NCBI GenBank assembly: GCA_021769135.1
Contig: JAETTM010000019.1
Location: 1 to 60,482, forward strand
DNA: 60,482 nt
Source: Lachnospiraceae bacterium
GTDB taxonomy: Bacteria > Bacillota > Clostridia > Lachnospirales > Lachnospiraceae
Reading direction: 5' to 3'
Shown: positions 1 through 8,515 of the stretch, one piece after another
Position numbering within the stretch: position 1 is the stretch's first letter
How the letters are laid out: each line of letters begins with the position of its first letter
Program-made: the position numbers and the translations under genes
The notes under the pieces: model-generated
The model's database searches: none
The model's input: the letters and a program-made list of their open reading frames with translations, nothing else
Told to the model about the DNA's origin: nothing

Positions 1-387
1 GTAAACGATATCGAACGCATCGGCGACCATGCGGAAAATGTGGCGGACTCTGCAAAGCAGCGCATTGGCACGGACGTTAATTTCAGCAAGGCAGCCCAGA
101 GGGGATTGGGCGAAATGCTGGATATGGTGAATAATCTAATCCAATATTCCCTCGAAATGTTTTCGACCGGCTCGGAAGACCATCTGGAAGATATCATGCG
201 TCTGGAAGATGCGGTGGATGCAAAGGAGAGGGAACTGCAGAAAGACCATGTGGGCCGACTGACAAGGAACGAGTGCAGCCCGGAGGCAGGCATGCTGTTC
301 TCCGATATAGTTTCCGGCCTGGAACGCGTGGCGGACCATGCTACCAATATCGCTTTCTCCATATTGAATGCGGACCCGGAGGAGTAG
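1..387 (+). CDS. Na/Pi-cotransporter family protein, C-terminal PhoU-like domain (5'-truncated by window edge)
   Basis: The reading frame is open from base 1 and ends at TAG 385-387, so only the last 128 residues are visible. They form the helical PhoU-like regulatory domain found after the membrane part of NptA/YjbB-type Na+/phosphate symporters. The visible pattern is two similar helical hairpins, with NDIERIGDHAENVAD at the start and SGLERVADHATNIA near the end. Both carry the E-R-x-(G/A)-D-H-A metal-coordinating signature of PhoU repeats. A stand-alone PhoU is possible, but the helix spacing and the C-terminal location fit the transporter tail. The transmembrane part lies outside the window, so the transporter assignment is inferred. 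A GTG at 40 is internal, not a start. Confidence 0.75.
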   Translation, partial: VNDIERIGDHAENVADSAKQRIGTDVNFSKAAQRGLGEMLDMVNNLIQYSLEMFSTGSEDHLEDIMRLEDAVDAKERELQKDHVGRLTRNECSPEAGMLFSDIVSGLERVADHATNIAFSILNADPEE

Positions 388-394
388 GGGAACG

Positions 395-754
395 GAAATC
401 AATTTTCGGTGACAGCAAAGCGCGGCGGGGGCATTCCGCTGGCATTGTTCTGCTGGCAATATTTTGCCTGCACAGGATTCGGTTTTGCGGCTAAGCGAAA
501 AGACAGATTTCACTAATGAAATGGATAGAAGAGTTGGAAGGCGGACGGGCCAGAAGCAACGGGCATCCATGCCCATGCTTCTTAAAACCGCCATCCTTGG
601 CGGTTTTTCCCTGGATACTCACCATTTCATAAGTGAAATTGCTGCCTTTTCGCAATAGCCTTAAAACCGAACGCTGTGCAGGCAAAATATTGCCAGCAGA
701 ACTCTGCCAGCGGAATGCCGCCGCCGCGCTTTGCCGTCACCGAAAATTGATTTC
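395..754. repeat. Long near-perfect inverted repeat (about 130-bp arms) with an internal terminator hairpin
   Basis: Bases 395-524 and 622-754 are inverted copies of each other with a small number of mismatches and short indels. The arms begin and end with GAAATCAATTTTCGG and its complement and enclose a loop of about 97 bp. No transposase or clear target duplication is visible at the edges. The sequence fills most of the 476-bp gap between the transporter gene and the NlpC/P60 gene. Short open frames read from both strands are products of the symmetry, not genes. It could be a MITE-like element or a very long structured transcript end. Confidence 0.8.
584..608 (+). terminator. Rho-independent terminator in the loop of the inverted repeat
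   Basis: ACCGCCA (587-593) pairs with TGGCGGT (598-604) around a 4-nt loop and is followed by a T tract. Flanking A and T runs make it work in both directions. It lies in the unpaired centre of the long inverted repeat, downstream of the transporter gene. Confidence 0.75.
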
Positions 755-777
755 TCCCAAGTAATATAGATTTTGGC

Positions 778-806
778 TTGACAGGGAAGAAATCCATTGA
801 TATAAT
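778..806 (+). promoter_or_regulatory. SigmaA-type promoter for the NlpC/P60 gene
   Basis: TTGACA (778-783), a 17-bp spacer and TATAAT (801-806) form a consensus promoter about 58 bp before the start codon at 864. Confidence 0.85.
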
Positions 807-863
807 AACCTCGTAATATATGTAACAAATTTGTAATATTTAACAGAAAGGTACGGTTATTAT

Positions 864-1937
864 ATGAAATTTCATTTGGGATATCAGTGGATAGGTGCAG
901 CGGGAATCTGTATGGCGGGGGCATTGCTCGCGTATGGAGAACCGGTGTGTGCGGCAGAAATAAATGAAACGGAAGATAATTCTTACTATAGTTCGATTGA
1001 CGAAGTGGTGGCTGAGCCCGTGGGGGCACTGGCGCTTTTGGAATCGGAGAAAACGCCGGAAGAATATAAAGTGGCGGCCAGGCAGGCCGAAGGGGCTTTG
1101 TGGGGATATACCAATTTAGGGATATCCAATGTGGATGATAATTTAAATGTAAGGCAGACGCCGGATGAAAACGGAAAGCTGATTGGGAAACTCCCGAAGA
1201 ATGCTGCATGCGAACTGCTGGAAGAAGAAGGGGAATGGACGCATATTAAATCCGGCAAAGTGGACGGATATGTGAAGAGCGAATTCCTGCTGGAAGGCTG
1301 GGAGGCAAAAAAACGCGCGATGGAACAGCTTTCCAAAGTGGCTGTAGTGAATACTTCCAGCCTGAAAGTAAGGGAAGAGCCCAATACGGAGTGCGAAGTC
1401 ATTACATTGGTTCCAAGCGGCGAGGAGCTGGAAGTGGTGGAAGAACTGGGCGATTGGGTAAAGATTATGATTGACGATGAAGAAAATTATGTGTCGGCGG
1501 AATATGTGAACATAGAAGAAAAACTGGGTTCCGCGATTACTTTGACGGAATTGCTGTATGGGCAGGGCGTATCGGATGTGAGGATTGAACTTTGCCAGTA
1601 CGCGAAGCAGTTTGTAGGGAACCCTTATGTATGGGGCGGAACCAGCCTAACAAAAGGCGCTGACTGTTCCGGGTTTGTACTTAGCGTATTTAAAAAATAT
1701 GGCGTTTACCTTCCCAGGACATCGGGTTCCCAGGCCAATGCGGGAACGAAAATCAGCATGTCCGAGGCGAAGCCGGGGGATTTGATTTTCTATGCGAAAG
1801 GCGGACGAATCAACCATGTGGCGATTTATATAGGCGGAGGACAGGTAGTCCATGCCAGCAGCCCGAAGACAGGCATTAAGATTTCCAATTACAATTACCG
1901 GACGCCGGCCAAAGTAGTCAGGGTCTTGCAGCAGTAG
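864..1937 (+). CDS. Secreted cell-wall hydrolase with two SH3b domains and a C-terminal NlpC/P60 peptidase
   Basis: 357 residues. An N-terminal hydrophobic segment followed by a small-residue region (residues about 8-31) looks like a signal peptide. Two bacterial SH3 repeats follow, at about residues 90-145 (NLNVRQTPDENGKLIGKL) and 160-215 (SLKVREEPNTECEVITLV). The C-terminus is an NlpC/P60 cysteine peptidase with ADCSGF (Cys268), NHVAIYI (His318) and a third polar residue in VVHAS (His330). The family cleaves D-gamma-glutamyl-diaminopimelate bonds or related peptide stems of peptidoglycan; SH3b domains bind the wall. It is likely an exported endopeptidase used in growth, separation or spore-wall turnover. 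It is monocistronic behind a strong promoter. Confidence 0.88.
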   Translation: MKFHLGYQWIGAAGICMAGALLAYGEPVCAAEINETEDNSYYSSIDEVVAEPVGALALLESEKTPEEYKVAARQAEGALWGYTNLGISNVDDNLNVRQTPDENGKLIGKLPKNAACELLEEEGEWTHIKSGKVDGYVKSEFLLEGWEAKKRAMEQLSKVAVVNTSSLKVREEPNTECEVITLVPSGEELEVVEELGDWVKIMIDDEENYVSAEYVNIEEKLGSAITLTELLYGQGVSDVRIELCQYAKQFVGNPYVWGGTSLTKGADCSGFVLSVFKKYGVYLPRTSGSQANAGTKISMSEAKPGDLIFYAKGGRINHVAIYIGGGQVVHASSPKTGIKISNYNYRTPAKVVRVLQQ

Positions 1938-1957
1938 TGAACCGTGAAAATTTAGTA

Positions 1958-1986
1958 TTTACAGGAAAAGAAAAATGTGGTAGGAT
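1958..1986 (+). promoter_or_regulatory. SigmaA-type promoter for rpsO
   Basis: TTTACA (1958-1963), a 17-bp spacer and TAGGAT (1981-1986) give an rpsO leader of roughly 85 nt. In many bacteria the rpsO leader carries an S15-binding autoregulatory structure; none is assigned here. Confidence 0.6.
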
Positions 1987-2078
1987 ATTTAAGTGTGAGA
2001 TTTGGCCAATGCTCAGATAGGGGACAACTCCGGCCCGGTCTTGGTATTCGGCATAAGGAAAAGCAGGAGGAAGAGGAA

Positions 2079-2345
2079 ATGATTTCAAAGGAAAAGAAAA
2101 CGGCAATTATTAAAGAGTATGCAAGGTCTGAAGGCGATACGGGTTCACCGGAAGTACAGATTGCGATACTTACAGCGAGGATTCAGGAACTTACAGAGCA
2201 TTTGAAAGTTAATCCTAAGGATCATCATTCAAGAAGAGGGCTTCTTAAAATGGTTGGCCAGAGGCGTGGGCTTTTAAGCTATCTTAAGAAAGTGGATATT
2301 GAGAGGTACCGTTCTTTGATTGAAAAACTGGGAATCAGAAAGTAA
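2079..2345 (+). CDS. rpsO: 30S ribosomal protein S15
   Basis: 88 residues, one short of the usual 89. The protein binds the central domain of 16S rRNA and bridges to the 50S subunit. Family signatures are [17 protein letters not shown], the DHHSRRGL loop and the LLSYLKK helix. The start chosen at 2079 follows GGAGGAAGAGGAA; an open extension upstream to 1977 lacks family similarity. A terminator follows, and pnp comes next, which is the conserved rpsO-pnp order. Confidence 0.97.
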   Translation: MISKEKKTAIIKEYARSEGDTGSPEVQIAILTARIQELTEHLKVNPKDHHSRRGLLKMVGQRRGLLSYLKKVDIERYRSLIEKLGIRK

Positions 2346-2360
2346 TGAATAAATGACGAG

Positions 2361-2400
2361 AGGCGGATACTGACTGAAAAGTTAGTGTGTCCGCCTTTTG
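2361..2400 (+). terminator. Terminator after rpsO
   Basis: GGCGGATAC pairs with GTGTCCGCC, continued by ACTGACT/AGTTAGT, around an AAA loop, then TTTT. The near-continuous 16-bp stem suggests termination or mRNA 3'-end protection between rpsO and pnp. Confidence 0.8.
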
Positions 2401-2584
2401 CTTTCGCGAGGTTTTTGGCTGTTAAGGCGGAGGGGATATTCCGAGACCACTGATAAGGATGCGCACAGTAGGATGGGCTGGCTGGAACGTATATTTATCA
2501 GTAGTTTCGGCATCTCCTGCCTTAATCATAAAGGCAATCGGCAAAGTCGATATGCTTTGGAAAAATAGGAAGGAGAAAGGATTC

Positions 2585-4690
2585 ATGGAAAAAAATTACA
2601 AGACGTTTACAATGGATTTGGCCGGCAGGACTTTGAGAGTGGATATCGGCAGAGTAGGAAAACAGGCGAACGGCTGTGCGTTTATGCAGTATGGTGAGAC
2701 AACGGTGTTAAGCACTGCAACAGCATCGGACAAGCCAAGGGAAGGCATTGACTTTTTCCCGTTAAGCGTGGAATATGAAGAGAAATTATACGCTGTAGGG
2801 AAAATACCCGGCGGCTTCAATAAGAGGGAAGGGAAAGCTTCCGAAAATGCCGTGCTGACAAGCCGCGTTATCGACAGGCCGATGCGCCCGCTGTTTCCCA
2901 AGGATTACAGGAATGATGTTACGTTAAACAATATGGTAATGAGCGTTGACCCGGCCTGCCGTCCGGAATTGGTGGCCATGATTGGCTCCGCTATTGCCAC
3001 ATGCATTTCGGATATTCCTTTTGACGGGCCCTGCGCAATGACCCAGATAGGAATGATTGACGGAGAATTCGTTGTCAATCCTTCCCAGGAGCAATGGAAA
3101 GTGGGGGATTTGAACCTGACGGTTGCTTCTACCAGGGAAAAGGTCATTATGATTGAAGCTGGGGCAAATGAGATTCCGGAAGATAAAATGCTGGAAGCCA
3201 TTTATATGGCACACGAAATTAACCAGTCTCTGATTGCCTTCATTGATGATATTGTATCCCAGGTTGGCAAGGAAAAGCATGTATATACAAGCTGCGCGGT
3301 ACCGGAGGAGATGTTTGAGGCAATAAAGGATATCGTTTCCCCGGAAGAGATGGAGGAAGCGGTATTTACCGACGAGAAACAGGTCAGGGAAGAAAATATA
3401 AGAAAAATTACGGAAAAGCTGGAAGAAGCTTTTGCGGATAACGAAGAATGGCTGGCATTATTGGGAGAGGCCGTATACCAATATCAGAAAAAGACAGTCC
3501 GGAAGATGATATTAAAAGACCATAAACGTCCTGATGGCCGTGAAATTACCCAGATTCGTCCTCTTGCCGCAGAAGTGGATTTGATTCCCAGGGTGCATGG
3601 CTCCGCTATGTTTACAAGAGGGCAGACGCAGATTTGTACGGTGACCACATTGGCGCCTTTGTCGGAAATGCAGAGGATTGACGGACTGGACGAAAATGAA
3701 GTGAATAAGAGATATATGCACCATTATAATTTCCCTTCTTATTCCGTTGGCGAAACAAAGCCCAGCAGGGGGCCCGGACGCCGCGAAATAGGGCATGGCG
3801 CATTGGCGGAAAGGGCGCTGGTGCCGGTTCTTCCTTCCGAAGAAGAATTCCCCTATGCAATCCGTACGGTATCCGAAACATTCGAATCCAACGGCTCTAC
3901 TTCCCAGGCATCGATATGCGCATCAACTATGTCTTTGATGGCTGCCGGCGTGCCGATTAAAAAGCAGGTGGCCGGGATTTCCTGCGGGCTTGTGACAGGG
4001 GAAACGGATGAAGACTATATCGTCCTTACGGATATCCAGGGGCTGGAAGATTTCTTCGGGGATATGGACTTTAAAGTGGCCGGAACCCATGACGGCATTA
4101 CGGCAATCCAGATGGATATTAAAATCCATGGGCTGACACGTCCTATCGTGGAAGAAGCGATTCGCAGGACGAAAGAGGCCAGAGAATATATTTTAAATGA
4201 AGTGATGACCCCGGCGATTGCGGAGCCGAGAAAAGAAGTGGGGCCGTATGCGCCGAAGATTATTTCCATTCAGATTGATCCGGAGAAAATCGGGGATGTG
4301 GTAGGACAGAGAGGGAAGACCATCAACGAGATTATCGCCCGCACTGGCGTAAAAATCGATATTACCGATGACGGAAAGGTATCTATCTGCGGCACGGACA
4401 GCGATATGATGAACAAAGCGGTGGAAATGGTCAAGATTATCACCACGGAGTTTGAGGAAGGCCAGGTCTTCAAAGGCATCGTAGTGAGCATCAAAGAGTT
4501 TGGCGCATTTATCGAATTTGCACCGGGCAAAGAAGGCATGGTCCATATTTCCAAGATTTCCAGGGAAAGAATCAACCGGGTAGAGGATGTCCTTACATTG
4601 GGGGATAAAGTGACGGTAGTCTGCCTTGGAAAGGATAAGATGGGAAGGCTCAGCTTTTCTATGAAAGATGTGGCTCAGTCGCCCAGATAG
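2585..4690 (+). CDS. pnp: Polyribonucleotide nucleotidyltransferase (PNPase)
   Basis: 701 residues, the normal length. The enzyme degrades RNA 3' to 5' using phosphate and releases nucleoside diphosphates; it works in mRNA turnover. Visible in order: a first RNase PH-like core (from residue about 10, with TTVLSTATASD), an all-alpha linker, a second RNase PH core (DGRxITQIRPL, FTRGQTQICTVTTLAP, and GDMDFKVAGT with the catalytic-site acidic residues), a KH domain (KIGDVVGQRGKTINEI) and a C-terminal S1 domain (GQVFKGIVVSIKEFGAFIEFAPGKEGMVHIS). The start at 2585 follows AGGAAGGAGAAAGG. The 42-codon in-frame extension back to 2459 has no family similarity and is left out. Confidence 0.97.
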   Translation: MEKNYKTFTMDLAGRTLRVDIGRVGKQANGCAFMQYGETTVLSTATASDKPREGIDFFPLSVEYEEKLYAVGKIPGGFNKREGKASENAVLTSRVIDRPMRPLFPKDYRNDVTLNNMVMSVDPACRPELVAMIGSAIATCISDIPFDGPCAMTQIGMIDGEFVVNPSQEQWKVGDLNLTVASTREKVIMIEAGANEIPEDKMLEAIYMAHEINQSLIAFIDDIVSQVGKEKHVYTSCAVPEEMFEAIKDIVSPEEMEEAVFTDEKQVREENIRKITEKLEEAFADNEEWLALLGEAVYQYQKKTVRKMILKDHKRPDGREITQIRPLAAEVDLIPRVHGSAMFTRGQTQICTVTTLAPLSEMQRIDGLDENEVNKRYMHHYNFPSYSVGETKPSRGPGRREIGHGALAERALVPVLPSEEEFPYAIRTVSETFESNGSTSQASICASTMSLMAAGVPIKKQVAGISCGLVTGETDEDYIVLTDIQGLEDFFGDMDFKVAGTHDGITAIQMDIKIHGLTRPIVEEAIRRTKEAREYILNEVMTPAIAEPRKEVGPYAPKIISIQIDPEKIGDVVGQRGKTINEIIARTGVKIDITDDGKVSICGTDSDMMNKAVEMVKIITTEFEEGQVFKGIVVSIKEFGAFIEFAPGKEGMVHISKISRERINRVEDVLTLGDKVTVVCLGKDKMGRLSFSMKDVAQSPR

Positions 4691-4736
4691 GGAATAGCTA
4701 TATACAGGATAAGCAGTCGGGAAGGCGAGTGAAAAT

Positions 4737-4789
4737 GAGTCAAATGTCTGTGCAGAAGCCATGTATCTGCTGCGCATGACATTTGGCTC
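4737..4789 (+). repeat. Hairpin with 12-bp stem downstream of pnp
   Basis: GAGTCAAATGTC (4737-4748) pairs fully, with G-T wobble, with GACATTTGGCTC (4778-4789), and an inner TGTGCAG/CTGC-CGCA extension shortens the loop. It may protect the pnp 3' end. The TTTGGCTCATT edge resembles the TTGGCTCGTT edge of the elements near 32853 and 51080. Confidence 0.55.
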
Positions 4790-4836
4790 ATTCTTTGTAG
4801 AGATTTTAAGAAAAAGGGAGCAGAGGGATAACAGAT

Positions 4837-6971
4837 ATGCGGATTGGCAAGAGACAGATAATGGACGAAAAAGTTTCGAATCAAAAAATGATTTGGTTTG
4901 TAACGATACTTATTTTTATAGGAAATTTAGCACTACGTTTTGGCACTGGAAATTATGAAAAATGCATCGGAGTATATGCGGACGAACTCAGGTATTTGCA
5001 TATTTCGAGAAGCTTGTTCGAATCAGGACGCATGCTTATGCGGGGGGGGGTACAGACTTCCAAAAAATATTGTACCCTTTGCTGATATCCCCGGCTAATT
5101 TTATGAGGGATAGAGAAGGGCAATTAAATATAGTGACATTGTTGAATTGCATTTATATGTCATCGTCAGTTGTTCCAATGCTTCTGGTTTCAAAAAAGTT
5201 TTTTAATAAAAATTGGCAGATTATCATATCTTTAATTACATTGGTTCTGATGCCTGCATTCTCAATGACGATGACATTTATGAGCGAAAACATTTATTTA
5301 CCTCTTTGCCTTTGGAATTTTTACCTTTGTATTGTCATTATGGAAGAAAAACGGGTAAAATACAAAATTGCAGGAAGCATTGGAGTCGGATTTCTGAATT
5401 ATTTGCTATATTTGAATAAAGAGATTGGATTATCCTTTTTAATAGCTTATTTGTTAGTAGAGGGATTCGTGGGTTTTATTGATAAAAGCAAAAGGAAACT
5501 TACAATTTGCGGTCTGGCAGCAATGATGATTGCTTTTGGAGCCTGTTTTATCATAATGAAAATGACTATATTTAATGGTATGGGGAATTCATATAACCAA
5601 ATGAGTATAGATGCGATTGCTTCCGTGGACAGGTTCCGGTTTATGCTGTATGCAGTAGTATACAATGGGCTATTTGCGGTGATGGCCTTTTTTGTTCTGC
5701 CAGTAGTATTGCCAATAATGCGTTGGAGATATTTAAACCAAATTGAGAAAAAAGCTTTTGCCTATGTTTTCCTTACTTTTCTCGTTATGGTATTTGTAAT
5801 CGCATATACGATTTCGGTCAGAGAAGATTGGGGGGAAGAGTCTATCCGCCAGCATTTGAGGTATTTGGAACCATTGTTCCCCATGTTTTTCATTCTGTTT
5901 ATTTCTTCTTTAATGAAGCGGGTAGATAATGGACATATGGATACATGGAACAGAATCCTTTACTTGCTTCCGGTTTTGATTGCCGTTCTTCTTGTTTGGA
6001 TTCCGGGAAGAATTAGGGAAGGCTCTTATGTAGATGGATTTATGCTTAGATATTATGAAATAGCACAAGATGTTCTTGGAAACCGGCTCATTTTTTTAAG
6101 GATAGCGATGGCGATTCTCATAATTATAATAATCACTATCCTGTATAAAAAGAATTATGCTGCTGTTACTGCATTGCTTATCATAGGAATATGGCTCATT
6201 TGCATGGTGAATAATATTGCTGTATATGAAAGAATAAAGAAAGCATACAGGGTTTCGCCGGAATTGGAGGCAGAATGGTACGAACTAAACAGTTTTATGG
6301 AAGATAAAGAGCTGTTGGTTATTATGAGAGGCTGGTATGAAGAAGAAGCTAAAGTTATGGATACCCTTATGGATGTCGAAGCAGAGTATGTGGAAGTGCC
6401 AAATGCGGCATTGGGAAAAGGGTGCTTGGAAAATATGAAAAAATATTCCTACTTGCTTGTTTGCCCGTCCAGAAAGATAGATGAAGCGGACGGAAGGGAA
6501 ATTATGAAAGTGGGAGGCTATACATTATATGAAGTGGATGATTCCAGAGAAGTGGACTTTTTTGAAAACCCATGTTTTCCGGTAAATGATAATGAAAAGA
6601 GAATAGTAACTGCTTCGGAAGGAAAATTCTATACGCAATTCGGCATGAAAGAAGGAAAATACAGCTATGTTTCCGGAGAAAGGGAAGGTTTTTTAGTATA
6701 TGGCCCTTATACTAATATTTATCCAGGCATCTATGATGTAACGGTTTATTACAAGTATGAAGGGAAAAAGACGGAAAATGAGTTGATTGGATATATGGAT
6801 TTAAAATACAAGGAGGAAGCCCCGAATGAATTTGTAGAACTGAAAGCCGGAAGCAATCGGGTAGAATTAAAGGATATCGCAGTAGAAGAATTTTATGATA
6901 AAGGGGAAATAAGGATATATACAAGCGTGCCGGGAATTAGATTTCTTAAGGCGGAAATATACAGGCATTAA
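4837..6971 (+). CDS. Multi-pass membrane protein resembling GT-C glycosyltransferases, interrupted by a frameshift at a G9 tract
   Basis: Two overlapping frames make one protein. The first (4837 to stop at 5085) starts after AGAGGGATAAC and encodes a membrane helix, then YADELRYLHISRSLFESG. The second runs from just before the tract to 6971 and continues with TDFQKILYPLLISPANFM, about ten hydrophobic segments, and a soluble C-terminal domain of about 230 residues. The frames meet at nine consecutive G at 5042-5050. One extra G, or two fewer, would give a continuous protein of about 711 residues. The D-E pair in the first outside loop followed by an aromatic residue resembles the catalytic motif of GT-C transferases (PMT/ArnT-like), which use lipid-linked sugars at the outer membrane face. 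The family call is tentative. As sequenced the gene is broken unless ribosomes or polymerase slip, or the tract varies between cells. Confidence 0.6.
5042..5050 (+). repeat. Homopolymeric G9 tract at the frameshift point
   Basis: Nine consecutive G directly at the junction of the two reading frames of the membrane protein. Upstream codons read CGG GGG GGG G; the downstream frame needs one more G. Tracts of this kind change length easily by slipped-strand mispairing. Confidence 0.9.
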
Positions 6972-6995
6972 AGTTTTGCAGCTATTAAATGATAA

Positions 6996-7044
6996 AAGGG
7001 CTGCCGCAGCGATAGGTTCAGGAATCGCTGCGGCAGCCCTTCTT
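6996..7044. terminator. Strong bidirectional terminator hairpin
   Basis: An 18-nt arm beginning AAGGGCTGCCGCAGCG (6996-7013) pairs perfectly with 7024-7041 around a 10-nt loop. It is followed by TCTT, and by T residues on the other strand. It separates the membrane-protein gene from the convergent glycyl-radical gene. Confidence 0.85.
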
Positions 7045-7051
7045 CCTTACG

Positions 7052-7125
7052 ATAAGCCGACTCGCGAAGCGCGGCGGCGCTCGTTACAATAAGCCGGCTC
7101 ACGAAGCATGGCGGCGTTCGTTGCC
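7052..7125. repeat. Two 37-bp tandem repeats between convergent genes
   Basis: Units 7052-7088 and 7089-7125 both begin ATAAGCCG and contain CGAAGC and GGCGGCG. They match at 30 of 37 positions. They lie directly after the stop codon of the minus-strand glycyl-radical gene. Confidence 0.75.
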
Positions 7126-7132
7126 TTATGGC

Positions 7133-7372
7133 TTAAACGGCTTCATGGAATGTTCTGCTGATAACATCCGCCTGCTGTTCAGGAGTCAGCTTGATGAAGT
7201 TAACGGCATAGCCGCTGACACGGATGGTGAGCTGGGGATAATTCTCAGGATGTTTCTGGGCATCCAGAAGGGTATCCCTGTTAAGTACGTTAACATTCAA
7301 ATGATGGCCGCCTTTTTCCGCATATCCGTCCAATAAATTTACTAAATTTTCAACCTGTGCTGCATTCGACAT
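7133..7372 (-). CDS. grcA: Small autonomous glycyl-radical cofactor protein (pyruvate formate-lyase C-terminus-like)
   Basis: 79 residues, essentially only the C-terminal glycyl-radical domain of pyruvate formate-lyase. [23 protein letters not shown] (radical glycine Gly54) and [13 protein letters not shown] match the end of PflB. E. coli GrcA/YfiD is longer (about 127 residues) and replaces the damaged radical domain of PFL after oxygen exposure; the same repair role is inferred here. A PFL activase would have to install the radical. The start is preceded by AGGAGG on the minus strand. It is a monocistronic gene with its own promoter, converging on the membrane-protein gene. The PFL gene itself is not in this window. 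Confidence 0.8.
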   Translation of the reverse strand: MSNAAQVENLVNLLDGYAEKGGHHLNVNVLNRDTLLDAQKHPENYPQLTIRVSGYAVNFIKLTPEQQADVISRTFHEAV

Positions 7373-7422
7373 AATAATACCTCCTATTTAATAATAATAA
7401 TGATTACTGTTTCTTTGCTATT

Positions 7423-7451
7423 ATCATATCATTTTCATCCCTTATTGTCTA
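7423..7451 (-). promoter_or_regulatory. SigmaA-type promoter for the glycyl-radical gene
   Basis: On the minus strand TAGACA (7451-7446), a 17-bp spacer and TATGAT (7428-7423) lie about 50 bp before the ATG at 7372. Confidence 0.6.
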
Positions 7452-7504
7452 CAAGAAAAGAAAAACAATGTGTATTTTTTTAGATACAAAAAATTGAAAA
7501 AGAT

Positions 7505-7533
7505 GGAATAACTTGGCCAAGGCTTCATATATT
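7505..7533 (+). promoter_or_regulatory. Possible sigmaE-type promoter for the spoIIIA operon
   Basis: GGAATAA (7505-7511), 14 bp and CATATATT (7526-7533) resemble the mother-cell sigmaE pattern (about KMATATT-14-CATACAHT). spoIIIA is a sigmaE operon in Bacillus. The match is partial and position supports it more than sequence. Confidence 0.4.
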
Positions 7534-7561
7534 GAGATAAGGACGGAAGGAGTGGGAAACG

Positions 7562-8515
7562 ATGGCTGGAAGCGGGGAAATTCTGCGTATATTTCCGGAT
7601 TATTTAAGGGATAAATGGAAAGCGGTGGCACAGAAGGCGGACATGCTTCAGGAAATCCGGCTCAGGGTGCAGAGGGAAATTGTGGTTATCATGGATGGGA
7701 AGGAATTTTTTTTGGATAAAACAGGACAGATTGTCCGGGATATCAACATGGCGGACAAGATGGAAGGGCAGGATATGGATGCCATACTGAACCATATCTG
7801 CGATTATTCCCTTTATGCATTTGCCGATGAAATGCGTCAGGGATTTTTGACCATACCGGGAGGGCATCGGGTGGGGATAGCGGGGCAGGTTATTATGGAA
7901 AAGGAAGGGCAGATACGGAACATGAAACATATATGCTACATGAATATCCGTATTTCCCATGAAATTAAAGGGGCAGCGGACAAGGCAATGCCCTACGTCT
8001 ACGAAAATGGCAGGCTGCAGGATATTTTGCTGATTTCCCCGCCAGGCTGCGGGAAAACTACTTTGCTCAGGGATATGGTAAGGCAGATATCGGATGGGGG
8101 CCGGTTCGGGGAGGGCATGAATGTGGCGGTAGTGGATGAACGTTCCGAAATAGCGGGCTGCTATATGGGATGCCCGCAGAACGATATCGGAAGGCGCACG
8201 GATGTGCTGGACTGCTGCCCGAAGGCTTTGGGAATGATGATGCTCATCCGTTCCATGTCTCCCCAGGTCATTGCGGTAGATGAACTGGGAGGGATAGAAG
8301 ACGTAAAAGCGGTATGCCGGGCGCTGCAGTGCGGAAGCAGAATTATTGCCACGATGCATGGGGATTCCCTGGAGGATGTGATGGAAAAAAATTTCTTTAG
8401 GGAATTAAAGGAAAGGAAAGTTTTCGGAAGGTATATCCTGTTGGAAAAAAGGGATGGAAAATGCGGGATAGGTTCTATTTATGACAGGAGTTTCAGAGTA
8501 TGCTGCGGGTTATAG
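7562..8515 (+). CDS. spoIIIAA: Stage III sporulation protein AA, secretion-type ATPase
   Basis: 317 residues. SpoIIIAA is the only ATPase of the SpoIIIA-SpoIIQ channel between mother cell and forespore and is related to type II/IV secretion ATPases. Seen here: an N-terminal all-alpha/beta region, Walker A PPGCGKTT with Lys165, ERSEIAGCYMG in the middle, and Walker B VIAVDELGG. GGAAGGAGTGGG precedes the ATG at 7562. It is the first gene of a gapless eight-gene operon and its end overlaps spoIIIAB by 16 bp, so the two are translationally coupled. Confidence 0.95.
   Translation: MAGSGEILRIFPDYLRDKWKAVAQKADMLQEIRLRVQREIVVIMDGKEFFLDKTGQIVRDINMADKMEGQDMDAILNHICDYSLYAFADEMRQGFLTIPGGHRVGIAGQVIMEKEGQIRNMKHICYMNIRISHEIKGAADKAMPYVYENGRLQDILLISPPGCGKTTLLRDMVRQISDGGRFGEGMNVAVVDERSEIAGCYMGCPQNDIGRRTDVLDCCPKALGMMMLIRSMSPQVIAVDELGGIEDVKAVCRALQCGSRIIATMHGDSLEDVMEKNFFRELKERKVFGRYILLEKRDGKCGIGSIYDRSFRVCCGL

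Noticed and set aside
464-685. Two similar 64-codon open frames on opposite strands
   Set aside because: They read the two arms of the same inverted repeat, so their likeness follows from the palindrome.
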